Shown here piece by piece: positions 16,351-26,015 of a stretch of DNA of 46,761 nucleotides. The stretch's first letter is position 1, and the number at the start of each line of letters is the position of its first letter. Source of the stretch: an uncultured Bacteroidota bacterium (GTDB lineage: Bacteria; Bacteroidota; Bacteroidia; Chitinophagales; Chitinophagaceae); contig CAIMDZ010000198.1 in NCBI GenBank assembly GCA_903839875.1, positions 1 to 46,761 on the forward strand, given 5' to 3'. The notes under the pieces are model-generated. The model made no database searches, had not been told where the DNA came from, and was given only the letters and a program-made list of their open reading frames with translations. The translations under genes were made by a program, and so were the position numbers.

Positions 16351-16704
16351 TCAGAACCTCAATTCCATAATAATCCGGGCCATTAAAATTACCTCAGCGT
16401 ATCCATTTTGGGGTGATCTAAAAGCAGACAAATCCCAGCCATGATGATGCACTTTCCCTGGATTTGCAATATTTTCACATTTTACAATTGTTTCATCGTC
16501 CCATCCTATTACAAGAGCGACTTCGGGTTGCACCATTACATTGGAGTACTTCCTTGAAATTGTGACAGTTCCACAAATCATTTCCAACACCGGAGTTACG
16601 GCAATACCAACCAATGCCACTTCATGCCTGTCTTCCTTATTAATACTTCCTGTCATGGCGAGCGTGTGCTTGCGGATAAATTGATATATAAAATCCGTAG
16701 TCAT
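16351..16704 (-). pseudogene. Decayed pyridoxamine-phosphate-oxidase-like (PPOX) gene
   Basis: The first 85 residues (MTTDFIYQFIRKHTLAM, HEVALVGIAVTP, TISRKYSNVM, PEVALVIGWDDET) match the N-terminal half of PPOX-fold flavin-binding proteins of about 140-150 residues. After ENIANPGK about 25 residues normally present are missing. The remaining DNA reads PKWIR in a different frame (about 16387-16401), which is the usual C-terminal motif of the family. A deletion and a frameshift therefore seem to have broken the gene. The 117-residue frame is open, so a shortened product could still be made. Confidence 0.6.
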
Positions 16705-16846
16705 TGTGTTTTAGTCATTTAAAACTAATCTTAGTAACAAATTGGATTTAATGACAAAAATCATAGTTAAAATAAGAGCAAATTATTTAACTTACATCCA
16801 ATTATACATTCATTTGAGAAAATTGTCTTTAAGTATGAGTTTGAAC

Positions 16847-19800
16847 ATGACCGGTATATTCGTTAAAAGGAAGTTATTATTGTCGTTTCTTGGATTATTC
16901 TTTTGCGCAACCACATATAGCCAGCAAGTTGATAAAACTGTTCAAACCATTGAACGGAACGAAATTGACAACACACCAACGTTGATCACTTTTACAACTA
17001 CAGCTAACTGGAAAGATGACATGGCACAGGAAATTTTCAAAAAATACCTGGGTGTGGATGGGATAGATATTACTATGAAGCTGAATTACAGTACTACTAC
17101 CAAAAGCAAGGTTACCGCAAAAAGGTATAATCTGTTTTACAAAGATATGAAGGTGGAATATGGCAGTTATACACTAACCTGTAAAAACGGGTTGGTGACA
17201 TTTATTACCGGCAACTTTTACAATATTGATAAAACGGCTCCCACCACCCCTGCTATTACTGCAAGTGATGCTTTTGACAATGCTTTGAAATTTGCAGGTG
17301 CAGAAAAATATATGTGGGAAGACCCACTGGAGGAACAGAGGATAAAGAAGATGTACAATAACCCCGACACTTCATTGAAGCCCAAAGGCTACCTGACATG
17401 GATAGAGGATTTCAGCAAGGGTGCCGGCGACAGGAAGTTGCACCTCGCTTATGCATTCAATATTTATGCACGTTCACCATTGAGCAGGCAAATGGTTTAT
17501 ATAGATGCTATAACCGGGAAAGTGCTTCATTCAAATTCATTAATTAAGCATACAGCAGCCACCGGTCACAGCAGGTATAGTGGAATAGTACCATTTCAAA
17601 CCAGTAACCTGGGGGCTACCTATGAGTTATATGATTCAACCCGCGGCAGCGGGGTACACACCCTGAATATGAATAATGGCAGCAGCTATGGCGCCTCAAC
17701 TGAATATATAAGCGTGAGCAATACATGGCCAATGGCAATACCTGATACCATAGCCCTTGATGCACATTGGGGTGCCGAGATGGTTTATGATTACTGGAAA
17801 ACTGTGCAGGGACGTCTCAGCTATGATGATGCTGATGGGATATTGCTGCAATATGTGCATTACCAGAGTGGCTACAATAATGCATTCTGGGACGGCACTG
17901 AAATGACCTATGGAGATGGCACAGGTTGTGGCAGCGGATTTACGTCGCTTACCAGCCTCGATGTAACGGGTCATGAAATAGGGCACGGCGTTTGTCAATA
18001 TACGGCCAACCTGGTATATGCCAGTGAATCGGGAGCGATGAATGAAGCCTTCAGTGATTGCTGGGGGGCAACGATAGAGAACTGGGCCGATCCGCATGAG
18101 GTAGATGCTGTGCCTAAAAAGACATGGTGGATAGGTGAAGAAATAAAATGTGGCAATCCGCTGAGGGAAATGGATTTCCCGAAGGTAAAAGGCCAGCCGG
18201 ATACCTACGGGGGCGTGAACTGGTTCAATGTGGTGGCGTGCGTGCCAAGCGGAGGAAATGATGAGTGCGGGGTCCATAACAACAGTGGTGTGATGAATAA
18301 ATGGTATTACCTTGTTTCGCAGGGCGGATCGGGTACAAATGATGTTCCCAATGTATATTCGGTGACCGGAATAGGCATTAGCGAGGCGGCAAATATTCTT
18401 TACCAGACAGAGCTTGTATTGTCGAGCACAGCTACTTATGCGCTCATGCGTACAACTTCGATTAATACTGCAAGTACACTATATGGTCCATGCTCGCAGG
18501 AGGTAATCACTGTAACCAATGCATGGTATGCGGTGGGCGTAGGCGCAGCATATATTACGGTTCCGGTGGCAATTACCGGTGCAACAAATGTATGCGTTGG
18601 CGGGACAACCATCCTTTCGGATGCTACACCCAGTGGCACATGGAGCAGCAGTTTTTCTGCAATTGCAACAATAGGAGGGGGTACAGGAGTTGTTACCGGT
18701 GTTACTCCGGGAATTGATACGATTACTTATACCACCGGAGCAGGCTGTAATGCCAAAGCGCTGGTAACGGTAAATGCCTTACCATCAGCTACCATTAGTC
18801 CTGCACCTACCACTGCTTTGTGTACGGGCAGCACTGTACTTCTTACCGCAGGCAGCGGCGCGGGTTATACCTATCAGTGGAGACTTGCAGGCACACCGAT
18901 AGGCGGAGCTACTAATATTACTTATACGACAGGGGTTACCGGAAACTATACTGTAATGGTGTTTAATACTGCAGGCTGTATAGCCACCTCGGCTATTACA
19001 AATGTTATACCGGTAGCGCTCCCGCTTGCTACTATCTCAGCCTTATCTCCCACTACTTTTTGTGCAGGCAGCAGTGTGATACTGAGCGCTAATTATGCGT
19101 TGGGGTATTCTTATCAATGGCAGTCAGGTGGAATTGATATTCCGGGTGCTACCAGTCAATTTTATACAGCCGGATCTGCCGGGAATTATACGGTCATTGT
19201 AACAAATTCATTAGGATGCATCGCTACGTCTGCCCCAACTGCAGTAGTTGTTAACCCTTTACCGGCAGCGATAAGCGGCACACCATCGGTATGTTTTGCC
19301 GCATCAACTCTTTTAAGTGATGCCACGCCTGCTGGTTTATGGAGCAGCAGCAATACATCTGTTGCAACTGTATCAGTCGGCGGGAATGTAACTGGTGTAG
19401 CTGCAGGCGGCGGGCTGGCAACAATTTCTTATACGCTAACCGGCACAGGCTGCTATGCTACAGTTGTTGTTACCGTAAACACCGCAACTCCAACCCCCAT
19501 AACAGGGCCTTCGGTAGTATGCACAGGGCAAACTATCACTTTAGCTGATGGAATACCGGGAGGTTCATGGAGCAGCAGCAACATAGCCAGGGCAACAGTG
19601 AATTCTTCAGGGGTTGTTTCGGGTATTAGCGCCGGCACAGCCATTATCACCTATACGATTACGAATGCCTGCGGTACAGGGTACACGCTTTTCCCGGTTT
19701 CTATAAATAATCCTTTTACGCTTGCTCCGTCAGTAAGTGTTACTGCCCACCCCAACCCTTCATGTGCAGGAGATTTAGTTGTTTTCACTGCAGTTCCAAC

Positions 19801-20545
19801 TAACGGAGGATCTTCACCATCTTATACATGGACAAAAAATGGAGTGCCCGTAGCATCGGGTCCAACATTTACCTATGCGCCTAATAACGGCGACGTAATT
19901 GTTTGTAAAATGACCAGCAATTATCCCTGCATTACCACAAATACCGCTGTAAGTGCACCGTTAGTGCAAACAGTACAAAGCCATTTACCCAATACTGTTT
20001 CCATTTTTGTCAGCAAGTCTTCCATTTCGGCGGGCAGTGTAGATACCTTTGTTGCCGTGGCGCCCAACGGCGGACCAACACCGGCTTACCAATGGCTGAT
20101 AAATGGAGCAGTTATCCCCGGAGCCACCAGTTCAATGTACATCACCACTACACTTGCCAACGGGCAACTGATCAGTTGCAGGGTAACTACCAGCCTTCCC
20201 TGCGCAGGCCCGGCAACGGTTATCAGCTCAGGGATCATGGTGAATGTAATTGTGACAGGTGTTCAGCAGATAGCTAAGGGTAAAGAGAATTTTACGATCA
20301 TCCCGAACCCCAACAAGGGTGAGTTTACCATAGAAGGTATGATTGGCGCCGGTTCAGATGAACCAATTAGTATAATTATTACCGATATGCTGGGACAAAC
20401 CATATATACCCAATCATACACGGCGCGCAATGGCGAGGTATATGATCACATCATACTTAACCGGGAAATTGCCAATGGTATGTACCTGGTTAGTGTAACA
20501 TCCGGAACAACTCATACTGTTTTCCATATGGTTTTAAATAAGTAG
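16847..20545 (+). CDS. Secreted M4 (thermolysin-like) metallopeptidase, T9SS cargo
   Basis: A protein of about 1,232 residues. Order: signal peptide (FVKRKLLLSFLGLFFCATTYSQ), FTP/PepSY propeptide (about 35-235), then the M4 peptidase (about 270-570). The zinc site is HEIGH with His376 and His380, the third ligand is Glu400 in NEAFSDCWG, and CGVHNNSGVMNKWYY is from the C-terminal subdomain. Seven Ig-like modules follow (types B-A-A-B-B-C-C by my reading), then a type A sorting tail (IIPNPNKGEFTIEG). All catalytic residues are present, so it should be an active extracellular protease after propeptide removal. The start is uncertain: the frame opens at a TTG at 16742, and ATG 16835 and 16847 are nearer to the signal peptide. 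Its C-terminal modules are closely related to the next gene. Confidence 0.9.
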   Translation: MTGIFVKRKLLLSFLGLFFCATTYSQQVDKTVQTIERNEIDNTPTLITFTTTANWKDDMAQEIFKKYLGVDGIDITMKLNYSTTTKSKVTAKRYNLFYKDMKVEYGSYTLTCKNGLVTFITGNFYNIDKTAPTTPAITASDAFDNALKFAGAEKYMWEDPLEEQRIKKMYNNPDTSLKPKGYLTWIEDFSKGAGDRKLHLAYAFNIYARSPLSRQMVYIDAITGKVLHSNSLIKHTAATGHSRYSGIVPFQTSNLGATYELYDSTRGSGVHTLNMNNGSSYGASTEYISVSNTWPMAIPDTIALDAHWGAEMVYDYWKTVQGRLSYDDADGILLQYVHYQSGYNNAFWDGTEMTYGDGTGCGSGFTSLTSLDVTGHEIGHGVCQYTANLVYASESGAMNEAFSDCWGATIENWADPHEVDAVPKKTWWIGEEIKCGNPLREMDFPKVKGQPDTYGGVNWFNVVACVPSGGNDECGVHNNSGVMNKWYYLVSQGGSGTNDVPNVYSVTGIGISEAANILYQTELVLSSTATYALMRTTSINTASTLYGPCSQEVITVTNAWYAVGVGAAYITVPVAITGATNVCVGGTTILSDATPSGTWSSSFSAIATIGGGTGVVTGVTPGIDTITYTTGAGCNAKALVTVNALPSATISPAPTTALCTGSTVLLTAGSGAGYTYQWRLAGTPIGGATNITYTTGVTGNYTVMVFNTAGCIATSAITNVIPVALPLATISALSPTTFCAGSSVILSANYALGYSYQWQSGGIDIPGATSQFYTAGSAGNYTVIVTNSLGCIATSAPTAVVVNPLPAAISGTPSVCFAASTLLSDATPAGLWSSSNTSVATVSVGGNVTGVAAGGGLATISYTLTGTGCYATVVVTVNTATPTPITGPSVVCTGQTITLADGIPGGSWSSSNIARATVNSSGVVSGISAGTAIITYTITNACGTGYTLFPVSINNPFTLAPSVSVTAHPNPSCAGDLVVFTAVPTNGGSSPSYTWTKNGVPVASGPTFTYAPNNGDVIVCKMTSNYPCITTNTAVSAPLVQTVQSHLPNTVSIFVSKSSISAGSVDTFVAVAPNGGPTPAYQWLINGAVIPGATSSMYITTTLANGQLISCRVTTSLPCAGPATVISSGIMVNVIVTGVQQIAKGKENFTIIPNPNKGEFTIEGMIGAGSDEPISIIITDMLGQTIYTQSYTARNGEVYDHIILNREIANGMYLVSVTSGTTHTVFHMVLNK

Positions 20546-20569
20546 AAATTATTATAGGTAAAATAACAA

Positions 20570-20602
20570 TTTGGGTTAGATCATATTTTGTTTTTAACTT
20601 TG
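20570..20602 (+). promoter_or_regulatory. Bacteroidota sigma-type promoter
   Basis: TTTG (20570-20573), a 21-bp spacer and TAACTTTG (20595-20602) fit the consensus. The ATG is at 20623, preceded by TTTTTAAGGA. The gene is thus transcribed separately from the M4 gene. Confidence 0.6.
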
Positions 20603-20622
20603 AGACAAATAATTTTTAAGGA

Positions 20623-23600
20623 ATGAAAAAAGGTATTTTTTATTTGCTTGGCATTAACATGCTCATGTTTGTGTCAAATGGACTATTTGCGCAAACCGTA
20701 AGTACAGGAAGAGAGACCGTAAGAGGGGAAGTGAATTTTACAGAACTTGCCAATTACCTGCTTGCCCATCCCGAAACACCCCATTTGAAAGAGATTGAAA
20801 ATGAAGATGATGAACTGAAGCCCTCACGTGGCCCGGTAGATCCAACACTGGTGCGTTACAGGAGCACGCCAACTCATACCTACTATACGCCCACATCTTT
20901 TTTGCCGGTATCAGTTGCACCATCAGATACCTTTGAGGCAACCCTGGATAATAATACATCTTTTCCTCCCGATACACATGGTTGTGTTGATTCAAATTAT
21001 TGTGTAACAGCTATTAATACTTCTGTACATATCCAAACCAGGGCAGGCGCCAATGTTTCATCAGTTTCACTGGATGCATTCTGGAATTCAGTATTGCCCG
21101 GTGGCGGCACATTCGATCCGAGGGTGCATTATGATCCATATTATCACAGGTGGATTCTGGTTGCTGATGCAAATGGCCAGTTAGCCTCCTCGTGCTTATT
21201 GATAGGTGTTTCAAAAACCAGCAATCCTACCGGTGGCTGGTGGTTATATAATGTGCCGATTGCTGCTGCAGGCTACTGGCTCGATTATCCTGACGTTGGG
21301 TTCAACCAGAAATGGGTAGTTGTTACGGGCAACCTATTTGGTTTGTCCAGCGGCTACGGTGGATGTAAAGTATATGCTTTTAATTATGCCAACCTGATGT
21401 CAGGAGCAGGTGCCCCTTTTACCGCCTTTACACAAGCTTCTTCACAATGCATTGCACCTACAATTACATACGATCCTACATTGCAGAATATCTTCGCTAT
21501 TGAAAGCTGGAATGGCACAGCCGGTGGAGGCGGGCAGATGCGCCTTTGGAAAATAACAGGCGCTGTAGGATCAGAATCTATGGTCTCTGTTGGCTATCCT
21601 GCTTCTACAGGGTTTACCTGGCAATCAACCAATGCTCCCACTGGGGATTTTGCACCACAGGTGGGTACCGCCAACAAGATTCAGAATAACGATGACCGTG
21701 TGTTTTCATCCGAATATATGAACAATACCATCTGGTGTTCTCATACTATCTTTTTACCTGGCAGCGGATCTACCACAAGGGCTTCGTCACAATGGTGGCA
21801 GGTAGATACATTTGGTACGCCAATTCAGATAGGAATGATAGATGATCCTACGAATGCAAACTTTTATGCTTTCCCTTCTATAGCCGTGAATACTAATAAC
21901 GATGCTATTGTTGGCTATACAACCTTTTCTGCTGCAACTCATCCAAGCGCCGCCTATTCCATACACCTGGCTACTGATCCGGTAGATTCTATGAGGCAGC
22001 CGCTGGTATACCGCCATGGGCAGAATACCTATTACAAGTCAGGCGGCGGACGAGACAGGTGGGGCGATTATTCGGCGTGTGTTGTGGATATATTAAACAT
22101 GACGGATTTCTGGACTATACAGGAAGCCAGTGCAAATCCGGCAAATACCTGGGATACCTGGTGGGCTTATGTTCCTATCTGCAATGTTACCGCCGCAATC
22201 ACTCCGGCCGGTCCAACCACTTTTTGTGCAGGCGGCAGTGTGACACTTAACGCGACAACCGGCGCCGGATATACCTACCAATGGAAATTGGGTGGAGCCC
22301 CTATTTCGGGAGCCACTGCTTCCAGTTATACTGCCGGATCCGGCGGTAATTATACCGTTGTTGTTACAAGCGGTTGTTCGGCCACGTCTACGGCTACAGT
22401 AGTTTCAGTTAATCCGTTACCGGTTGCGATATCAGGTTCGTCAACAGTTTGCCTCGGATCAACAACTACACTTAGCGATGCCTCAAGCCCGGGAACCTGG
22501 AGTTCAGGAGCAACCGGGGTTGCCACAATTGGCTCAACTTCAGGTTTGGTAAATGGTATCAGTGCAGGCACGGCAAATATTACCTTCACATTGGTTACCG
22601 GATGTTATATCTCTACGACCATTACCGTAAATGCAATGCCTACTGCAACAATCTTCCCATCCGGACCCACTACATTTTGCGGGGGTGGCAGTGTATTATT
22701 AAACGCTACTTTGGGGGCAGGCTATACTTACCAATGGTGGTTGGGTGGTTCACCAATAGCCGGCGCTACCGGGTCCACTTATACTGCAGGTGCGGGAGGT
22801 AATTATACGGTGGTTGTAAGCAGCGCCCCTGGTTGTAATGTCACATCAGGGATTACTCCGGTTACTGTTAATCCATCACCACTTCCTGTTACAGGTACGG
22901 CTACCCTCTGTTCCGGCGCTACCAGTTTTTTAAGTGATGGCACTCCGGGAGGTACCTGGAGCAGTTCAAATACCTCCGTTGCTACCGTTTCGGGCGCAGG
23001 TATGGTAACTGGGATAGGAACAGGAGGCACAGCCAACATTTCGTATACGATTAGCGGTTGTACAGCTACGCTTACAGTAACAGTAAATTCGGCGACCCCG
23101 TCTCCGATATCCGGGGCAGCAACAGTATGTACCGGACAAACTATTACCCTTTCGGATGCAACCCCGGGAGGTACCTGGAGCAGCAGTAACACTGCCTTTG
23201 CCACTGTAGGGTCGTCTACCGGAATTGTAACTGGTGTAACATCAGGTACAGCTATTATTTCATACACGATTTCCAATGCATGTGGCACAGGTTATGTGGT
23301 ATACCCTGTTAGTATCAGTAACCCGATCTCCTTATCTCCGGCAGTAAGCTTTACCGCTGTGCCCGGTGTGGTATGTGCAGGAGATTTGGTTCTTTTCACC
23401 GCGGTACCTACTTATGGAGGTTCTGCGCCATCGTATACCTGGACCAAAAACGGTGCGAACGTAGCATCCGGCCCCACATTCTCTTACGCCCCTGCAAACG
23501 GTGATGTGATTGTTTGCCATATGACCAGCAATTACCCTTGTATTGCAACAAACACCGCGGTAAGCGCGCCCCGCACCATGGTTGTGCAAAGCCATGTTGC

Positions 23601-24156
23601 AAATACTGTTTCCATATTCGTAAGCCAGTCCACAATAACGGCAGGTAGTGTGGATACCTTTGTAGCCATAGCGCCAAACGGAGGCTCGTCGCCGTTATAT
23701 CAGTGGCTGCTGAACGGTGCGACGATTCCCGGCGCTACTACTTCTATGTATATCACTACTACTCTTACAAGCAGCCAGGTGATCAGTTGCCGCGTTACGA
23801 GCAGCCTTTCCTGCGCCACCCCGAATACCGTTATCAGTTCTGGAATAACGGTGAATGTGATTGTAACAGGTTTGTCGCAGGTAACAAAACCCGATGGCAA
23901 CTTCAGTATCCTGCCTAATCCTAATAAAGGAGAATTTACCATTGAAGGTAATCTCGGTACAGGTACAGATTCAAAAGTTGACATTGTGATCATTGATATG
24001 CTGGGACAGGTAGTTTATACTCAATCCTATGTGGCACGTAACGGAGCGATTTATGACCATGTGATCCTAGACCATTCCATAGCCAATGGTATGTACCTGG
24101 TAGGCGTTACATCGGCAAATGTTCATGCGGTATACCATGTGGTTGTGAGCAGGTAG
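20623..24156 (+). CDS. Giant secreted Ig-modular protein with T9SS tail
   Basis: A 1,177-residue protein with a signal peptide (MKKGIFYLLGINMLMFVSNGL), then an unclassified domain of about 490 residues. That domain has repeated D-x-x-H, W and aromatic motifs (FDPRVHYDPYYHRWILVA, GYWLDYPDVGFNQKWVVVTG, VDTFGTPIQIGMIDDPTN) that suggest a beta-propeller-like fold. It is followed by Ig-like modules (A-B-A-B-B-C-C) and a sorting tail (ILPNPNKGEFTIEG). The two last C modules are near copies of those in the preceding M4 protease. No catalytic motif is recognised. It may be an adhesin or a substrate-binding protein; this is an inference. Confidence 0.85.
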   Translation: MKKGIFYLLGINMLMFVSNGLFAQTVSTGRETVRGEVNFTELANYLLAHPETPHLKEIENEDDELKPSRGPVDPTLVRYRSTPTHTYYTPTSFLPVSVAPSDTFEATLDNNTSFPPDTHGCVDSNYCVTAINTSVHIQTRAGANVSSVSLDAFWNSVLPGGGTFDPRVHYDPYYHRWILVADANGQLASSCLLIGVSKTSNPTGGWWLYNVPIAAAGYWLDYPDVGFNQKWVVVTGNLFGLSSGYGGCKVYAFNYANLMSGAGAPFTAFTQASSQCIAPTITYDPTLQNIFAIESWNGTAGGGGQMRLWKITGAVGSESMVSVGYPASTGFTWQSTNAPTGDFAPQVGTANKIQNNDDRVFSSEYMNNTIWCSHTIFLPGSGSTTRASSQWWQVDTFGTPIQIGMIDDPTNANFYAFPSIAVNTNNDAIVGYTTFSAATHPSAAYSIHLATDPVDSMRQPLVYRHGQNTYYKSGGGRDRWGDYSACVVDILNMTDFWTIQEASANPANTWDTWWAYVPICNVTAAITPAGPTTFCAGGSVTLNATTGAGYTYQWKLGGAPISGATASSYTAGSGGNYTVVVTSGCSATSTATVVSVNPLPVAISGSSTVCLGSTTTLSDASSPGTWSSGATGVATIGSTSGLVNGISAGTANITFTLVTGCYISTTITVNAMPTATIFPSGPTTFCGGGSVLLNATLGAGYTYQWWLGGSPIAGATGSTYTAGAGGNYTVVVSSAPGCNVTSGITPVTVNPSPLPVTGTATLCSGATSFLSDGTPGGTWSSSNTSVATVSGAGMVTGIGTGGTANISYTISGCTATLTVTVNSATPSPISGAATVCTGQTITLSDATPGGTWSSSNTAFATVGSSTGIVTGVTSGTAIISYTISNACGTGYVVYPVSISNPISLSPAVSFTAVPGVVCAGDLVLFTAVPTYGGSAPSYTWTKNGANVASGPTFSYAPANGDVIVCHMTSNYPCIATNTAVSAPRTMVVQSHVANTVSIFVSQSTITAGSVDTFVAIAPNGGSSPLYQWLLNGATIPGATTSMYITTTLTSSQVISCRVTSSLSCATPNTVISSGITVNVIVTGLSQVTKPDGNFSILPNPNKGEFTIEGNLGTGTDSKVDIVIIDMLGQVVYTQSYVARNGAIYDHVILDHSIANGMYLVGVTSANVHAVYHVVVSR

Positions 24157-24180
24157 TGAATCAGCTTAAGATATATACAG

Positions 24181-24211
24181 AAGGCGCTCCAAACGGGGCG
24201 CCTTCTTCTTT
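24181..24211 (+). terminator. Intrinsic terminator
   Basis: AAGGCGC (24181-24187) pairs with GCGCCTT (24198-24204), and TCTTCTTTC follows. It ends transcription from the secreted-protein gene 25 bp earlier. Confidence 0.75.
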
Positions 24212-24232
24212 CAATATAATCAGGTCTTATTG

Positions 24233-24877
24233 TCAGACACCCGTATGCGCCGGCATGGAAAGATAACGTTCCGTTTCCTTCCAGATATCATCTGCAATTA
24301 CTTCCACACTACGGTTGCCATCGGTGATGAAAATATTTTCTTCGTGTTTAAGTTTCGTGAAGGCTTCAAGAAATTTCTCCCGCACATTGCGCAGGTTATC
24401 AAGGTTTTCAAACAGCTCGGTAGTGGCCCTGTTGGTATTGATACGCTCCATGCAGACTTCAGGTGGCACATCAATAAAAATATTTATATCCGGCCTGCGG
24501 ATCTGCGCGCTCATTTTATTGATCTCTATTACCCAATCCATATCGGTATGTGTTCCGTTGTATGCATAGGATGAAAAGTAGTACCTGTCTGTTATAACGG
24601 TAAAGCCTTCGCTGAGTTTTTTCATGATGCCATTCTGCTTATCCAGCAGATGCTCTATCCTGTCGGCGGCAAACAGCAATGCAATAGTGTTGTGGTCGGC
24701 TTTTATATGGTGTCTCAGTATCTTCAGGAGCAGGGAGCCAATGTGGCAGTCAGTAGGCTCCATTGTCAGGTATACCTTGTGCCCCATACTTTCCAGTTTG
24801 GTGGCAAGTAGTTTTGCCTGGCTGCTTTTGCCGCTTCCGTCAATACCTTCGAATGCTATGAATAAGTTATTTGCCAT
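24233..24877 (-). CDS. tmk: Thymidylate kinase
   Basis: It phosphorylates dTMP to dTDP with ATP, an essential step of dTTP synthesis. The 214-residue product has the P-loop FEGIDGSGKSSQAKLLA at residues 8-24, the dTMP-site motif TDRYYFSSYAY and a LID-like region around NTNRATTELFENL. The length is normal. The start codon lies 6 bp downstream of the preceding lipoprotein gene, so the pair is probably an operon. Confidence 0.92.
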   Translation of the reverse strand: MANNLFIAFEGIDGSGKSSQAKLLATKLESMGHKVYLTMEPTDCHIGSLLLKILRHHIKADHNTIALLFAADRIEHLLDKQNGIMKKLSEGFTVITDRYYFSSYAYNGTHTDMDWVIEINKMSAQIRRPDINIFIDVPPEVCMERINTNRATTELFENLDNLRNVREKFLEAFTKLKHEENIFITDGNRSVEVIADDIWKETERYLSMPAHTGV

Positions 24878-24882
24878 GCTGG

Positions 24883-25587
24883 TTAATCAATGTATTTAGG
24901 AACGAGGCCTTTCGGCACCTCGAAGATCTTCGGGTCAACGGAATGGTGTTCTATTTTTATTTCTTTATAACTTACAAGATAGTTATTGCCACTGTTAAAG
25001 CCATAGAAGGTGGCTATTGACTTTTTTTCCTGAATAATTTTGTTCCATTCTCCTTCGCAAAATCGGGCAAAATCTTTAGGGTCTGCTTTTAAGGTTGTAT
25101 CAAAATAATACCAAAAATTTACGGGTATTGCCAATTCGTTATTGGTGTCTGTTATTACAGTTTTGATACCTTCAAGGGTTTTGCCATCAATGGTAGTATC
25201 GGGCAAGTGAATAAATCCGATGGTTTTGAACGGATTTTTATCCGTATGCTCTATATACACTGTGTCACTATTATGAAAATATTGGCTGTTTAGGTAAGTA
25301 TTGGGATCAAAAATACGTGTTTGAAGAATATTACCACGATAATCTAAATAGTGTTTTAGCATATGGCCATTTTTAATCGTTAAAGTTAACCGGGAGCCAA
25401 ACAGTATATTCATTTTTGCAATGGTAAATTCTTTTCTTAAAGGTGTGTATTCAATTTCATAGGTAACCGTTCCTTCAAAGAAAGCATTATTGCTGTGGTT
25501 GCAGGATGTGGGTATAAATGAAGTCAATAACAATAATGGGAAGAACGTACAACCAAATCGCTGAAAAAATATTTGACGTAAGTTCAT
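24883..25587 (-). CDS. Hypothetical lipoprotein
   Basis: A 234-residue protein with a hydrophobic signal segment (FPLLLLTSFIPTSC) and a Cys that could be lipidated. The rest is beta-rich (GTVTYEIEYTPLRKE, LTLTIKNGHMLKHYLD, NEVAIPVNFWY-like strands) and resembles the GLPGLI or DUF4412 type of Bacteroidota envelope protein, which share a VTYEI start. No catalytic residues are recognised. The frame is open from 25614, but the ATG at 25587 gives a standard signal peptide. It is probably cotranscribed with tmk. Confidence 0.65.
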   Translation of the reverse strand: MNLRQIFFQRFGCTFFPLLLLTSFIPTSCNHSNNAFFEGTVTYEIEYTPLRKEFTIAKMNILFGSRLTLTIKNGHMLKHYLDYRGNILQTRIFDPNTYLNSQYFHNSDTVYIEHTDKNPFKTIGFIHLPDTTIDGKTLEGIKTVITDTNNELAIPVNFWYYFDTTLKADPKDFARFCEGEWNKIIQEKKSIATFYGFNSGNNYLVSYKEIKIEHHSVDPKIFEVPKGLVPKYID

Positions 25588-25790
25588 GTTGCCGGTTTGA
25601 AAATAGGAATGCATTTAATTTCGACTCAAAATACAAAATGTACACTACATTCAATCCTGTCAGGGTTGCCAATATTCATTTCTTCCTGCCCTATATACAA
25701 GTGGCTACCTGAAGGCAGGTTCTAATTTATTCCTTCGGGCCGATTATAGATAATATAACGTGAATTCGATGATGGATGATAGGAGTTTAT

Positions 25791-25897
25791 GCCGTCAGTA
25801 CATCTCAAAGGGTGTCAGACGGCATAAACGGGCTGAGGAAAAGATCAAATGCCATTAACGAAACACCCGTCTGACACCGAAAAGGTGTACTGACGGG
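25791..25897. repeat. Inverted repeat pair, CCGTCAGTACA units
   Basis: Left unit 25791-25823 and right unit 25866-25897 are inverted copies sharing CGTCAGTACA and GGTGTCAGACGG. Each unit is itself nearly palindromic. The spacing is 42 bp. It looks like a BIME-type intergenic repeat. Confidence 0.75.
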
Positions 25898-25963
25898 ATT
25901 CCTACCCAATTCTTTCGTTGAACTGACGTTAATATAGGTATCTGTCAATTAAGGAGAATTAAT

Positions 25964-25994
25964 AAAAAAAGGAACGCCTTTCGCGTTCCTTTTT
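25964..25994. terminator. Intrinsic terminator after phaE-like gene
   Basis: AAAAAGGAACGC pairs perfectly with GCGTTCCTTTTT around a CTTTC loop, with T-tracts on both strands. It lies 22 bp after the end of the phaE-like gene. Confidence 0.85.
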
Positions 25995-26015
25995 ACCTTT
26001 TCAATGGTGGTGTAA

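Larger units (their letters stand above)
25588..26015. other. Intergenic region with inverted repeats
   Basis: A 428-bp non-coding stretch between two minus-strand genes. It contains the imperfect palindrome pair at 25791-25897 and the terminator at 25966-25994. I see no coding ORF. Confidence 0.6.

Noticed and set aside
22803-23288. 161-residue frame opposite the giant secreted protein gene
   Set aside because: It is antisense to the repeated Ig modules, which produce long open frames on the other strand by base composition.
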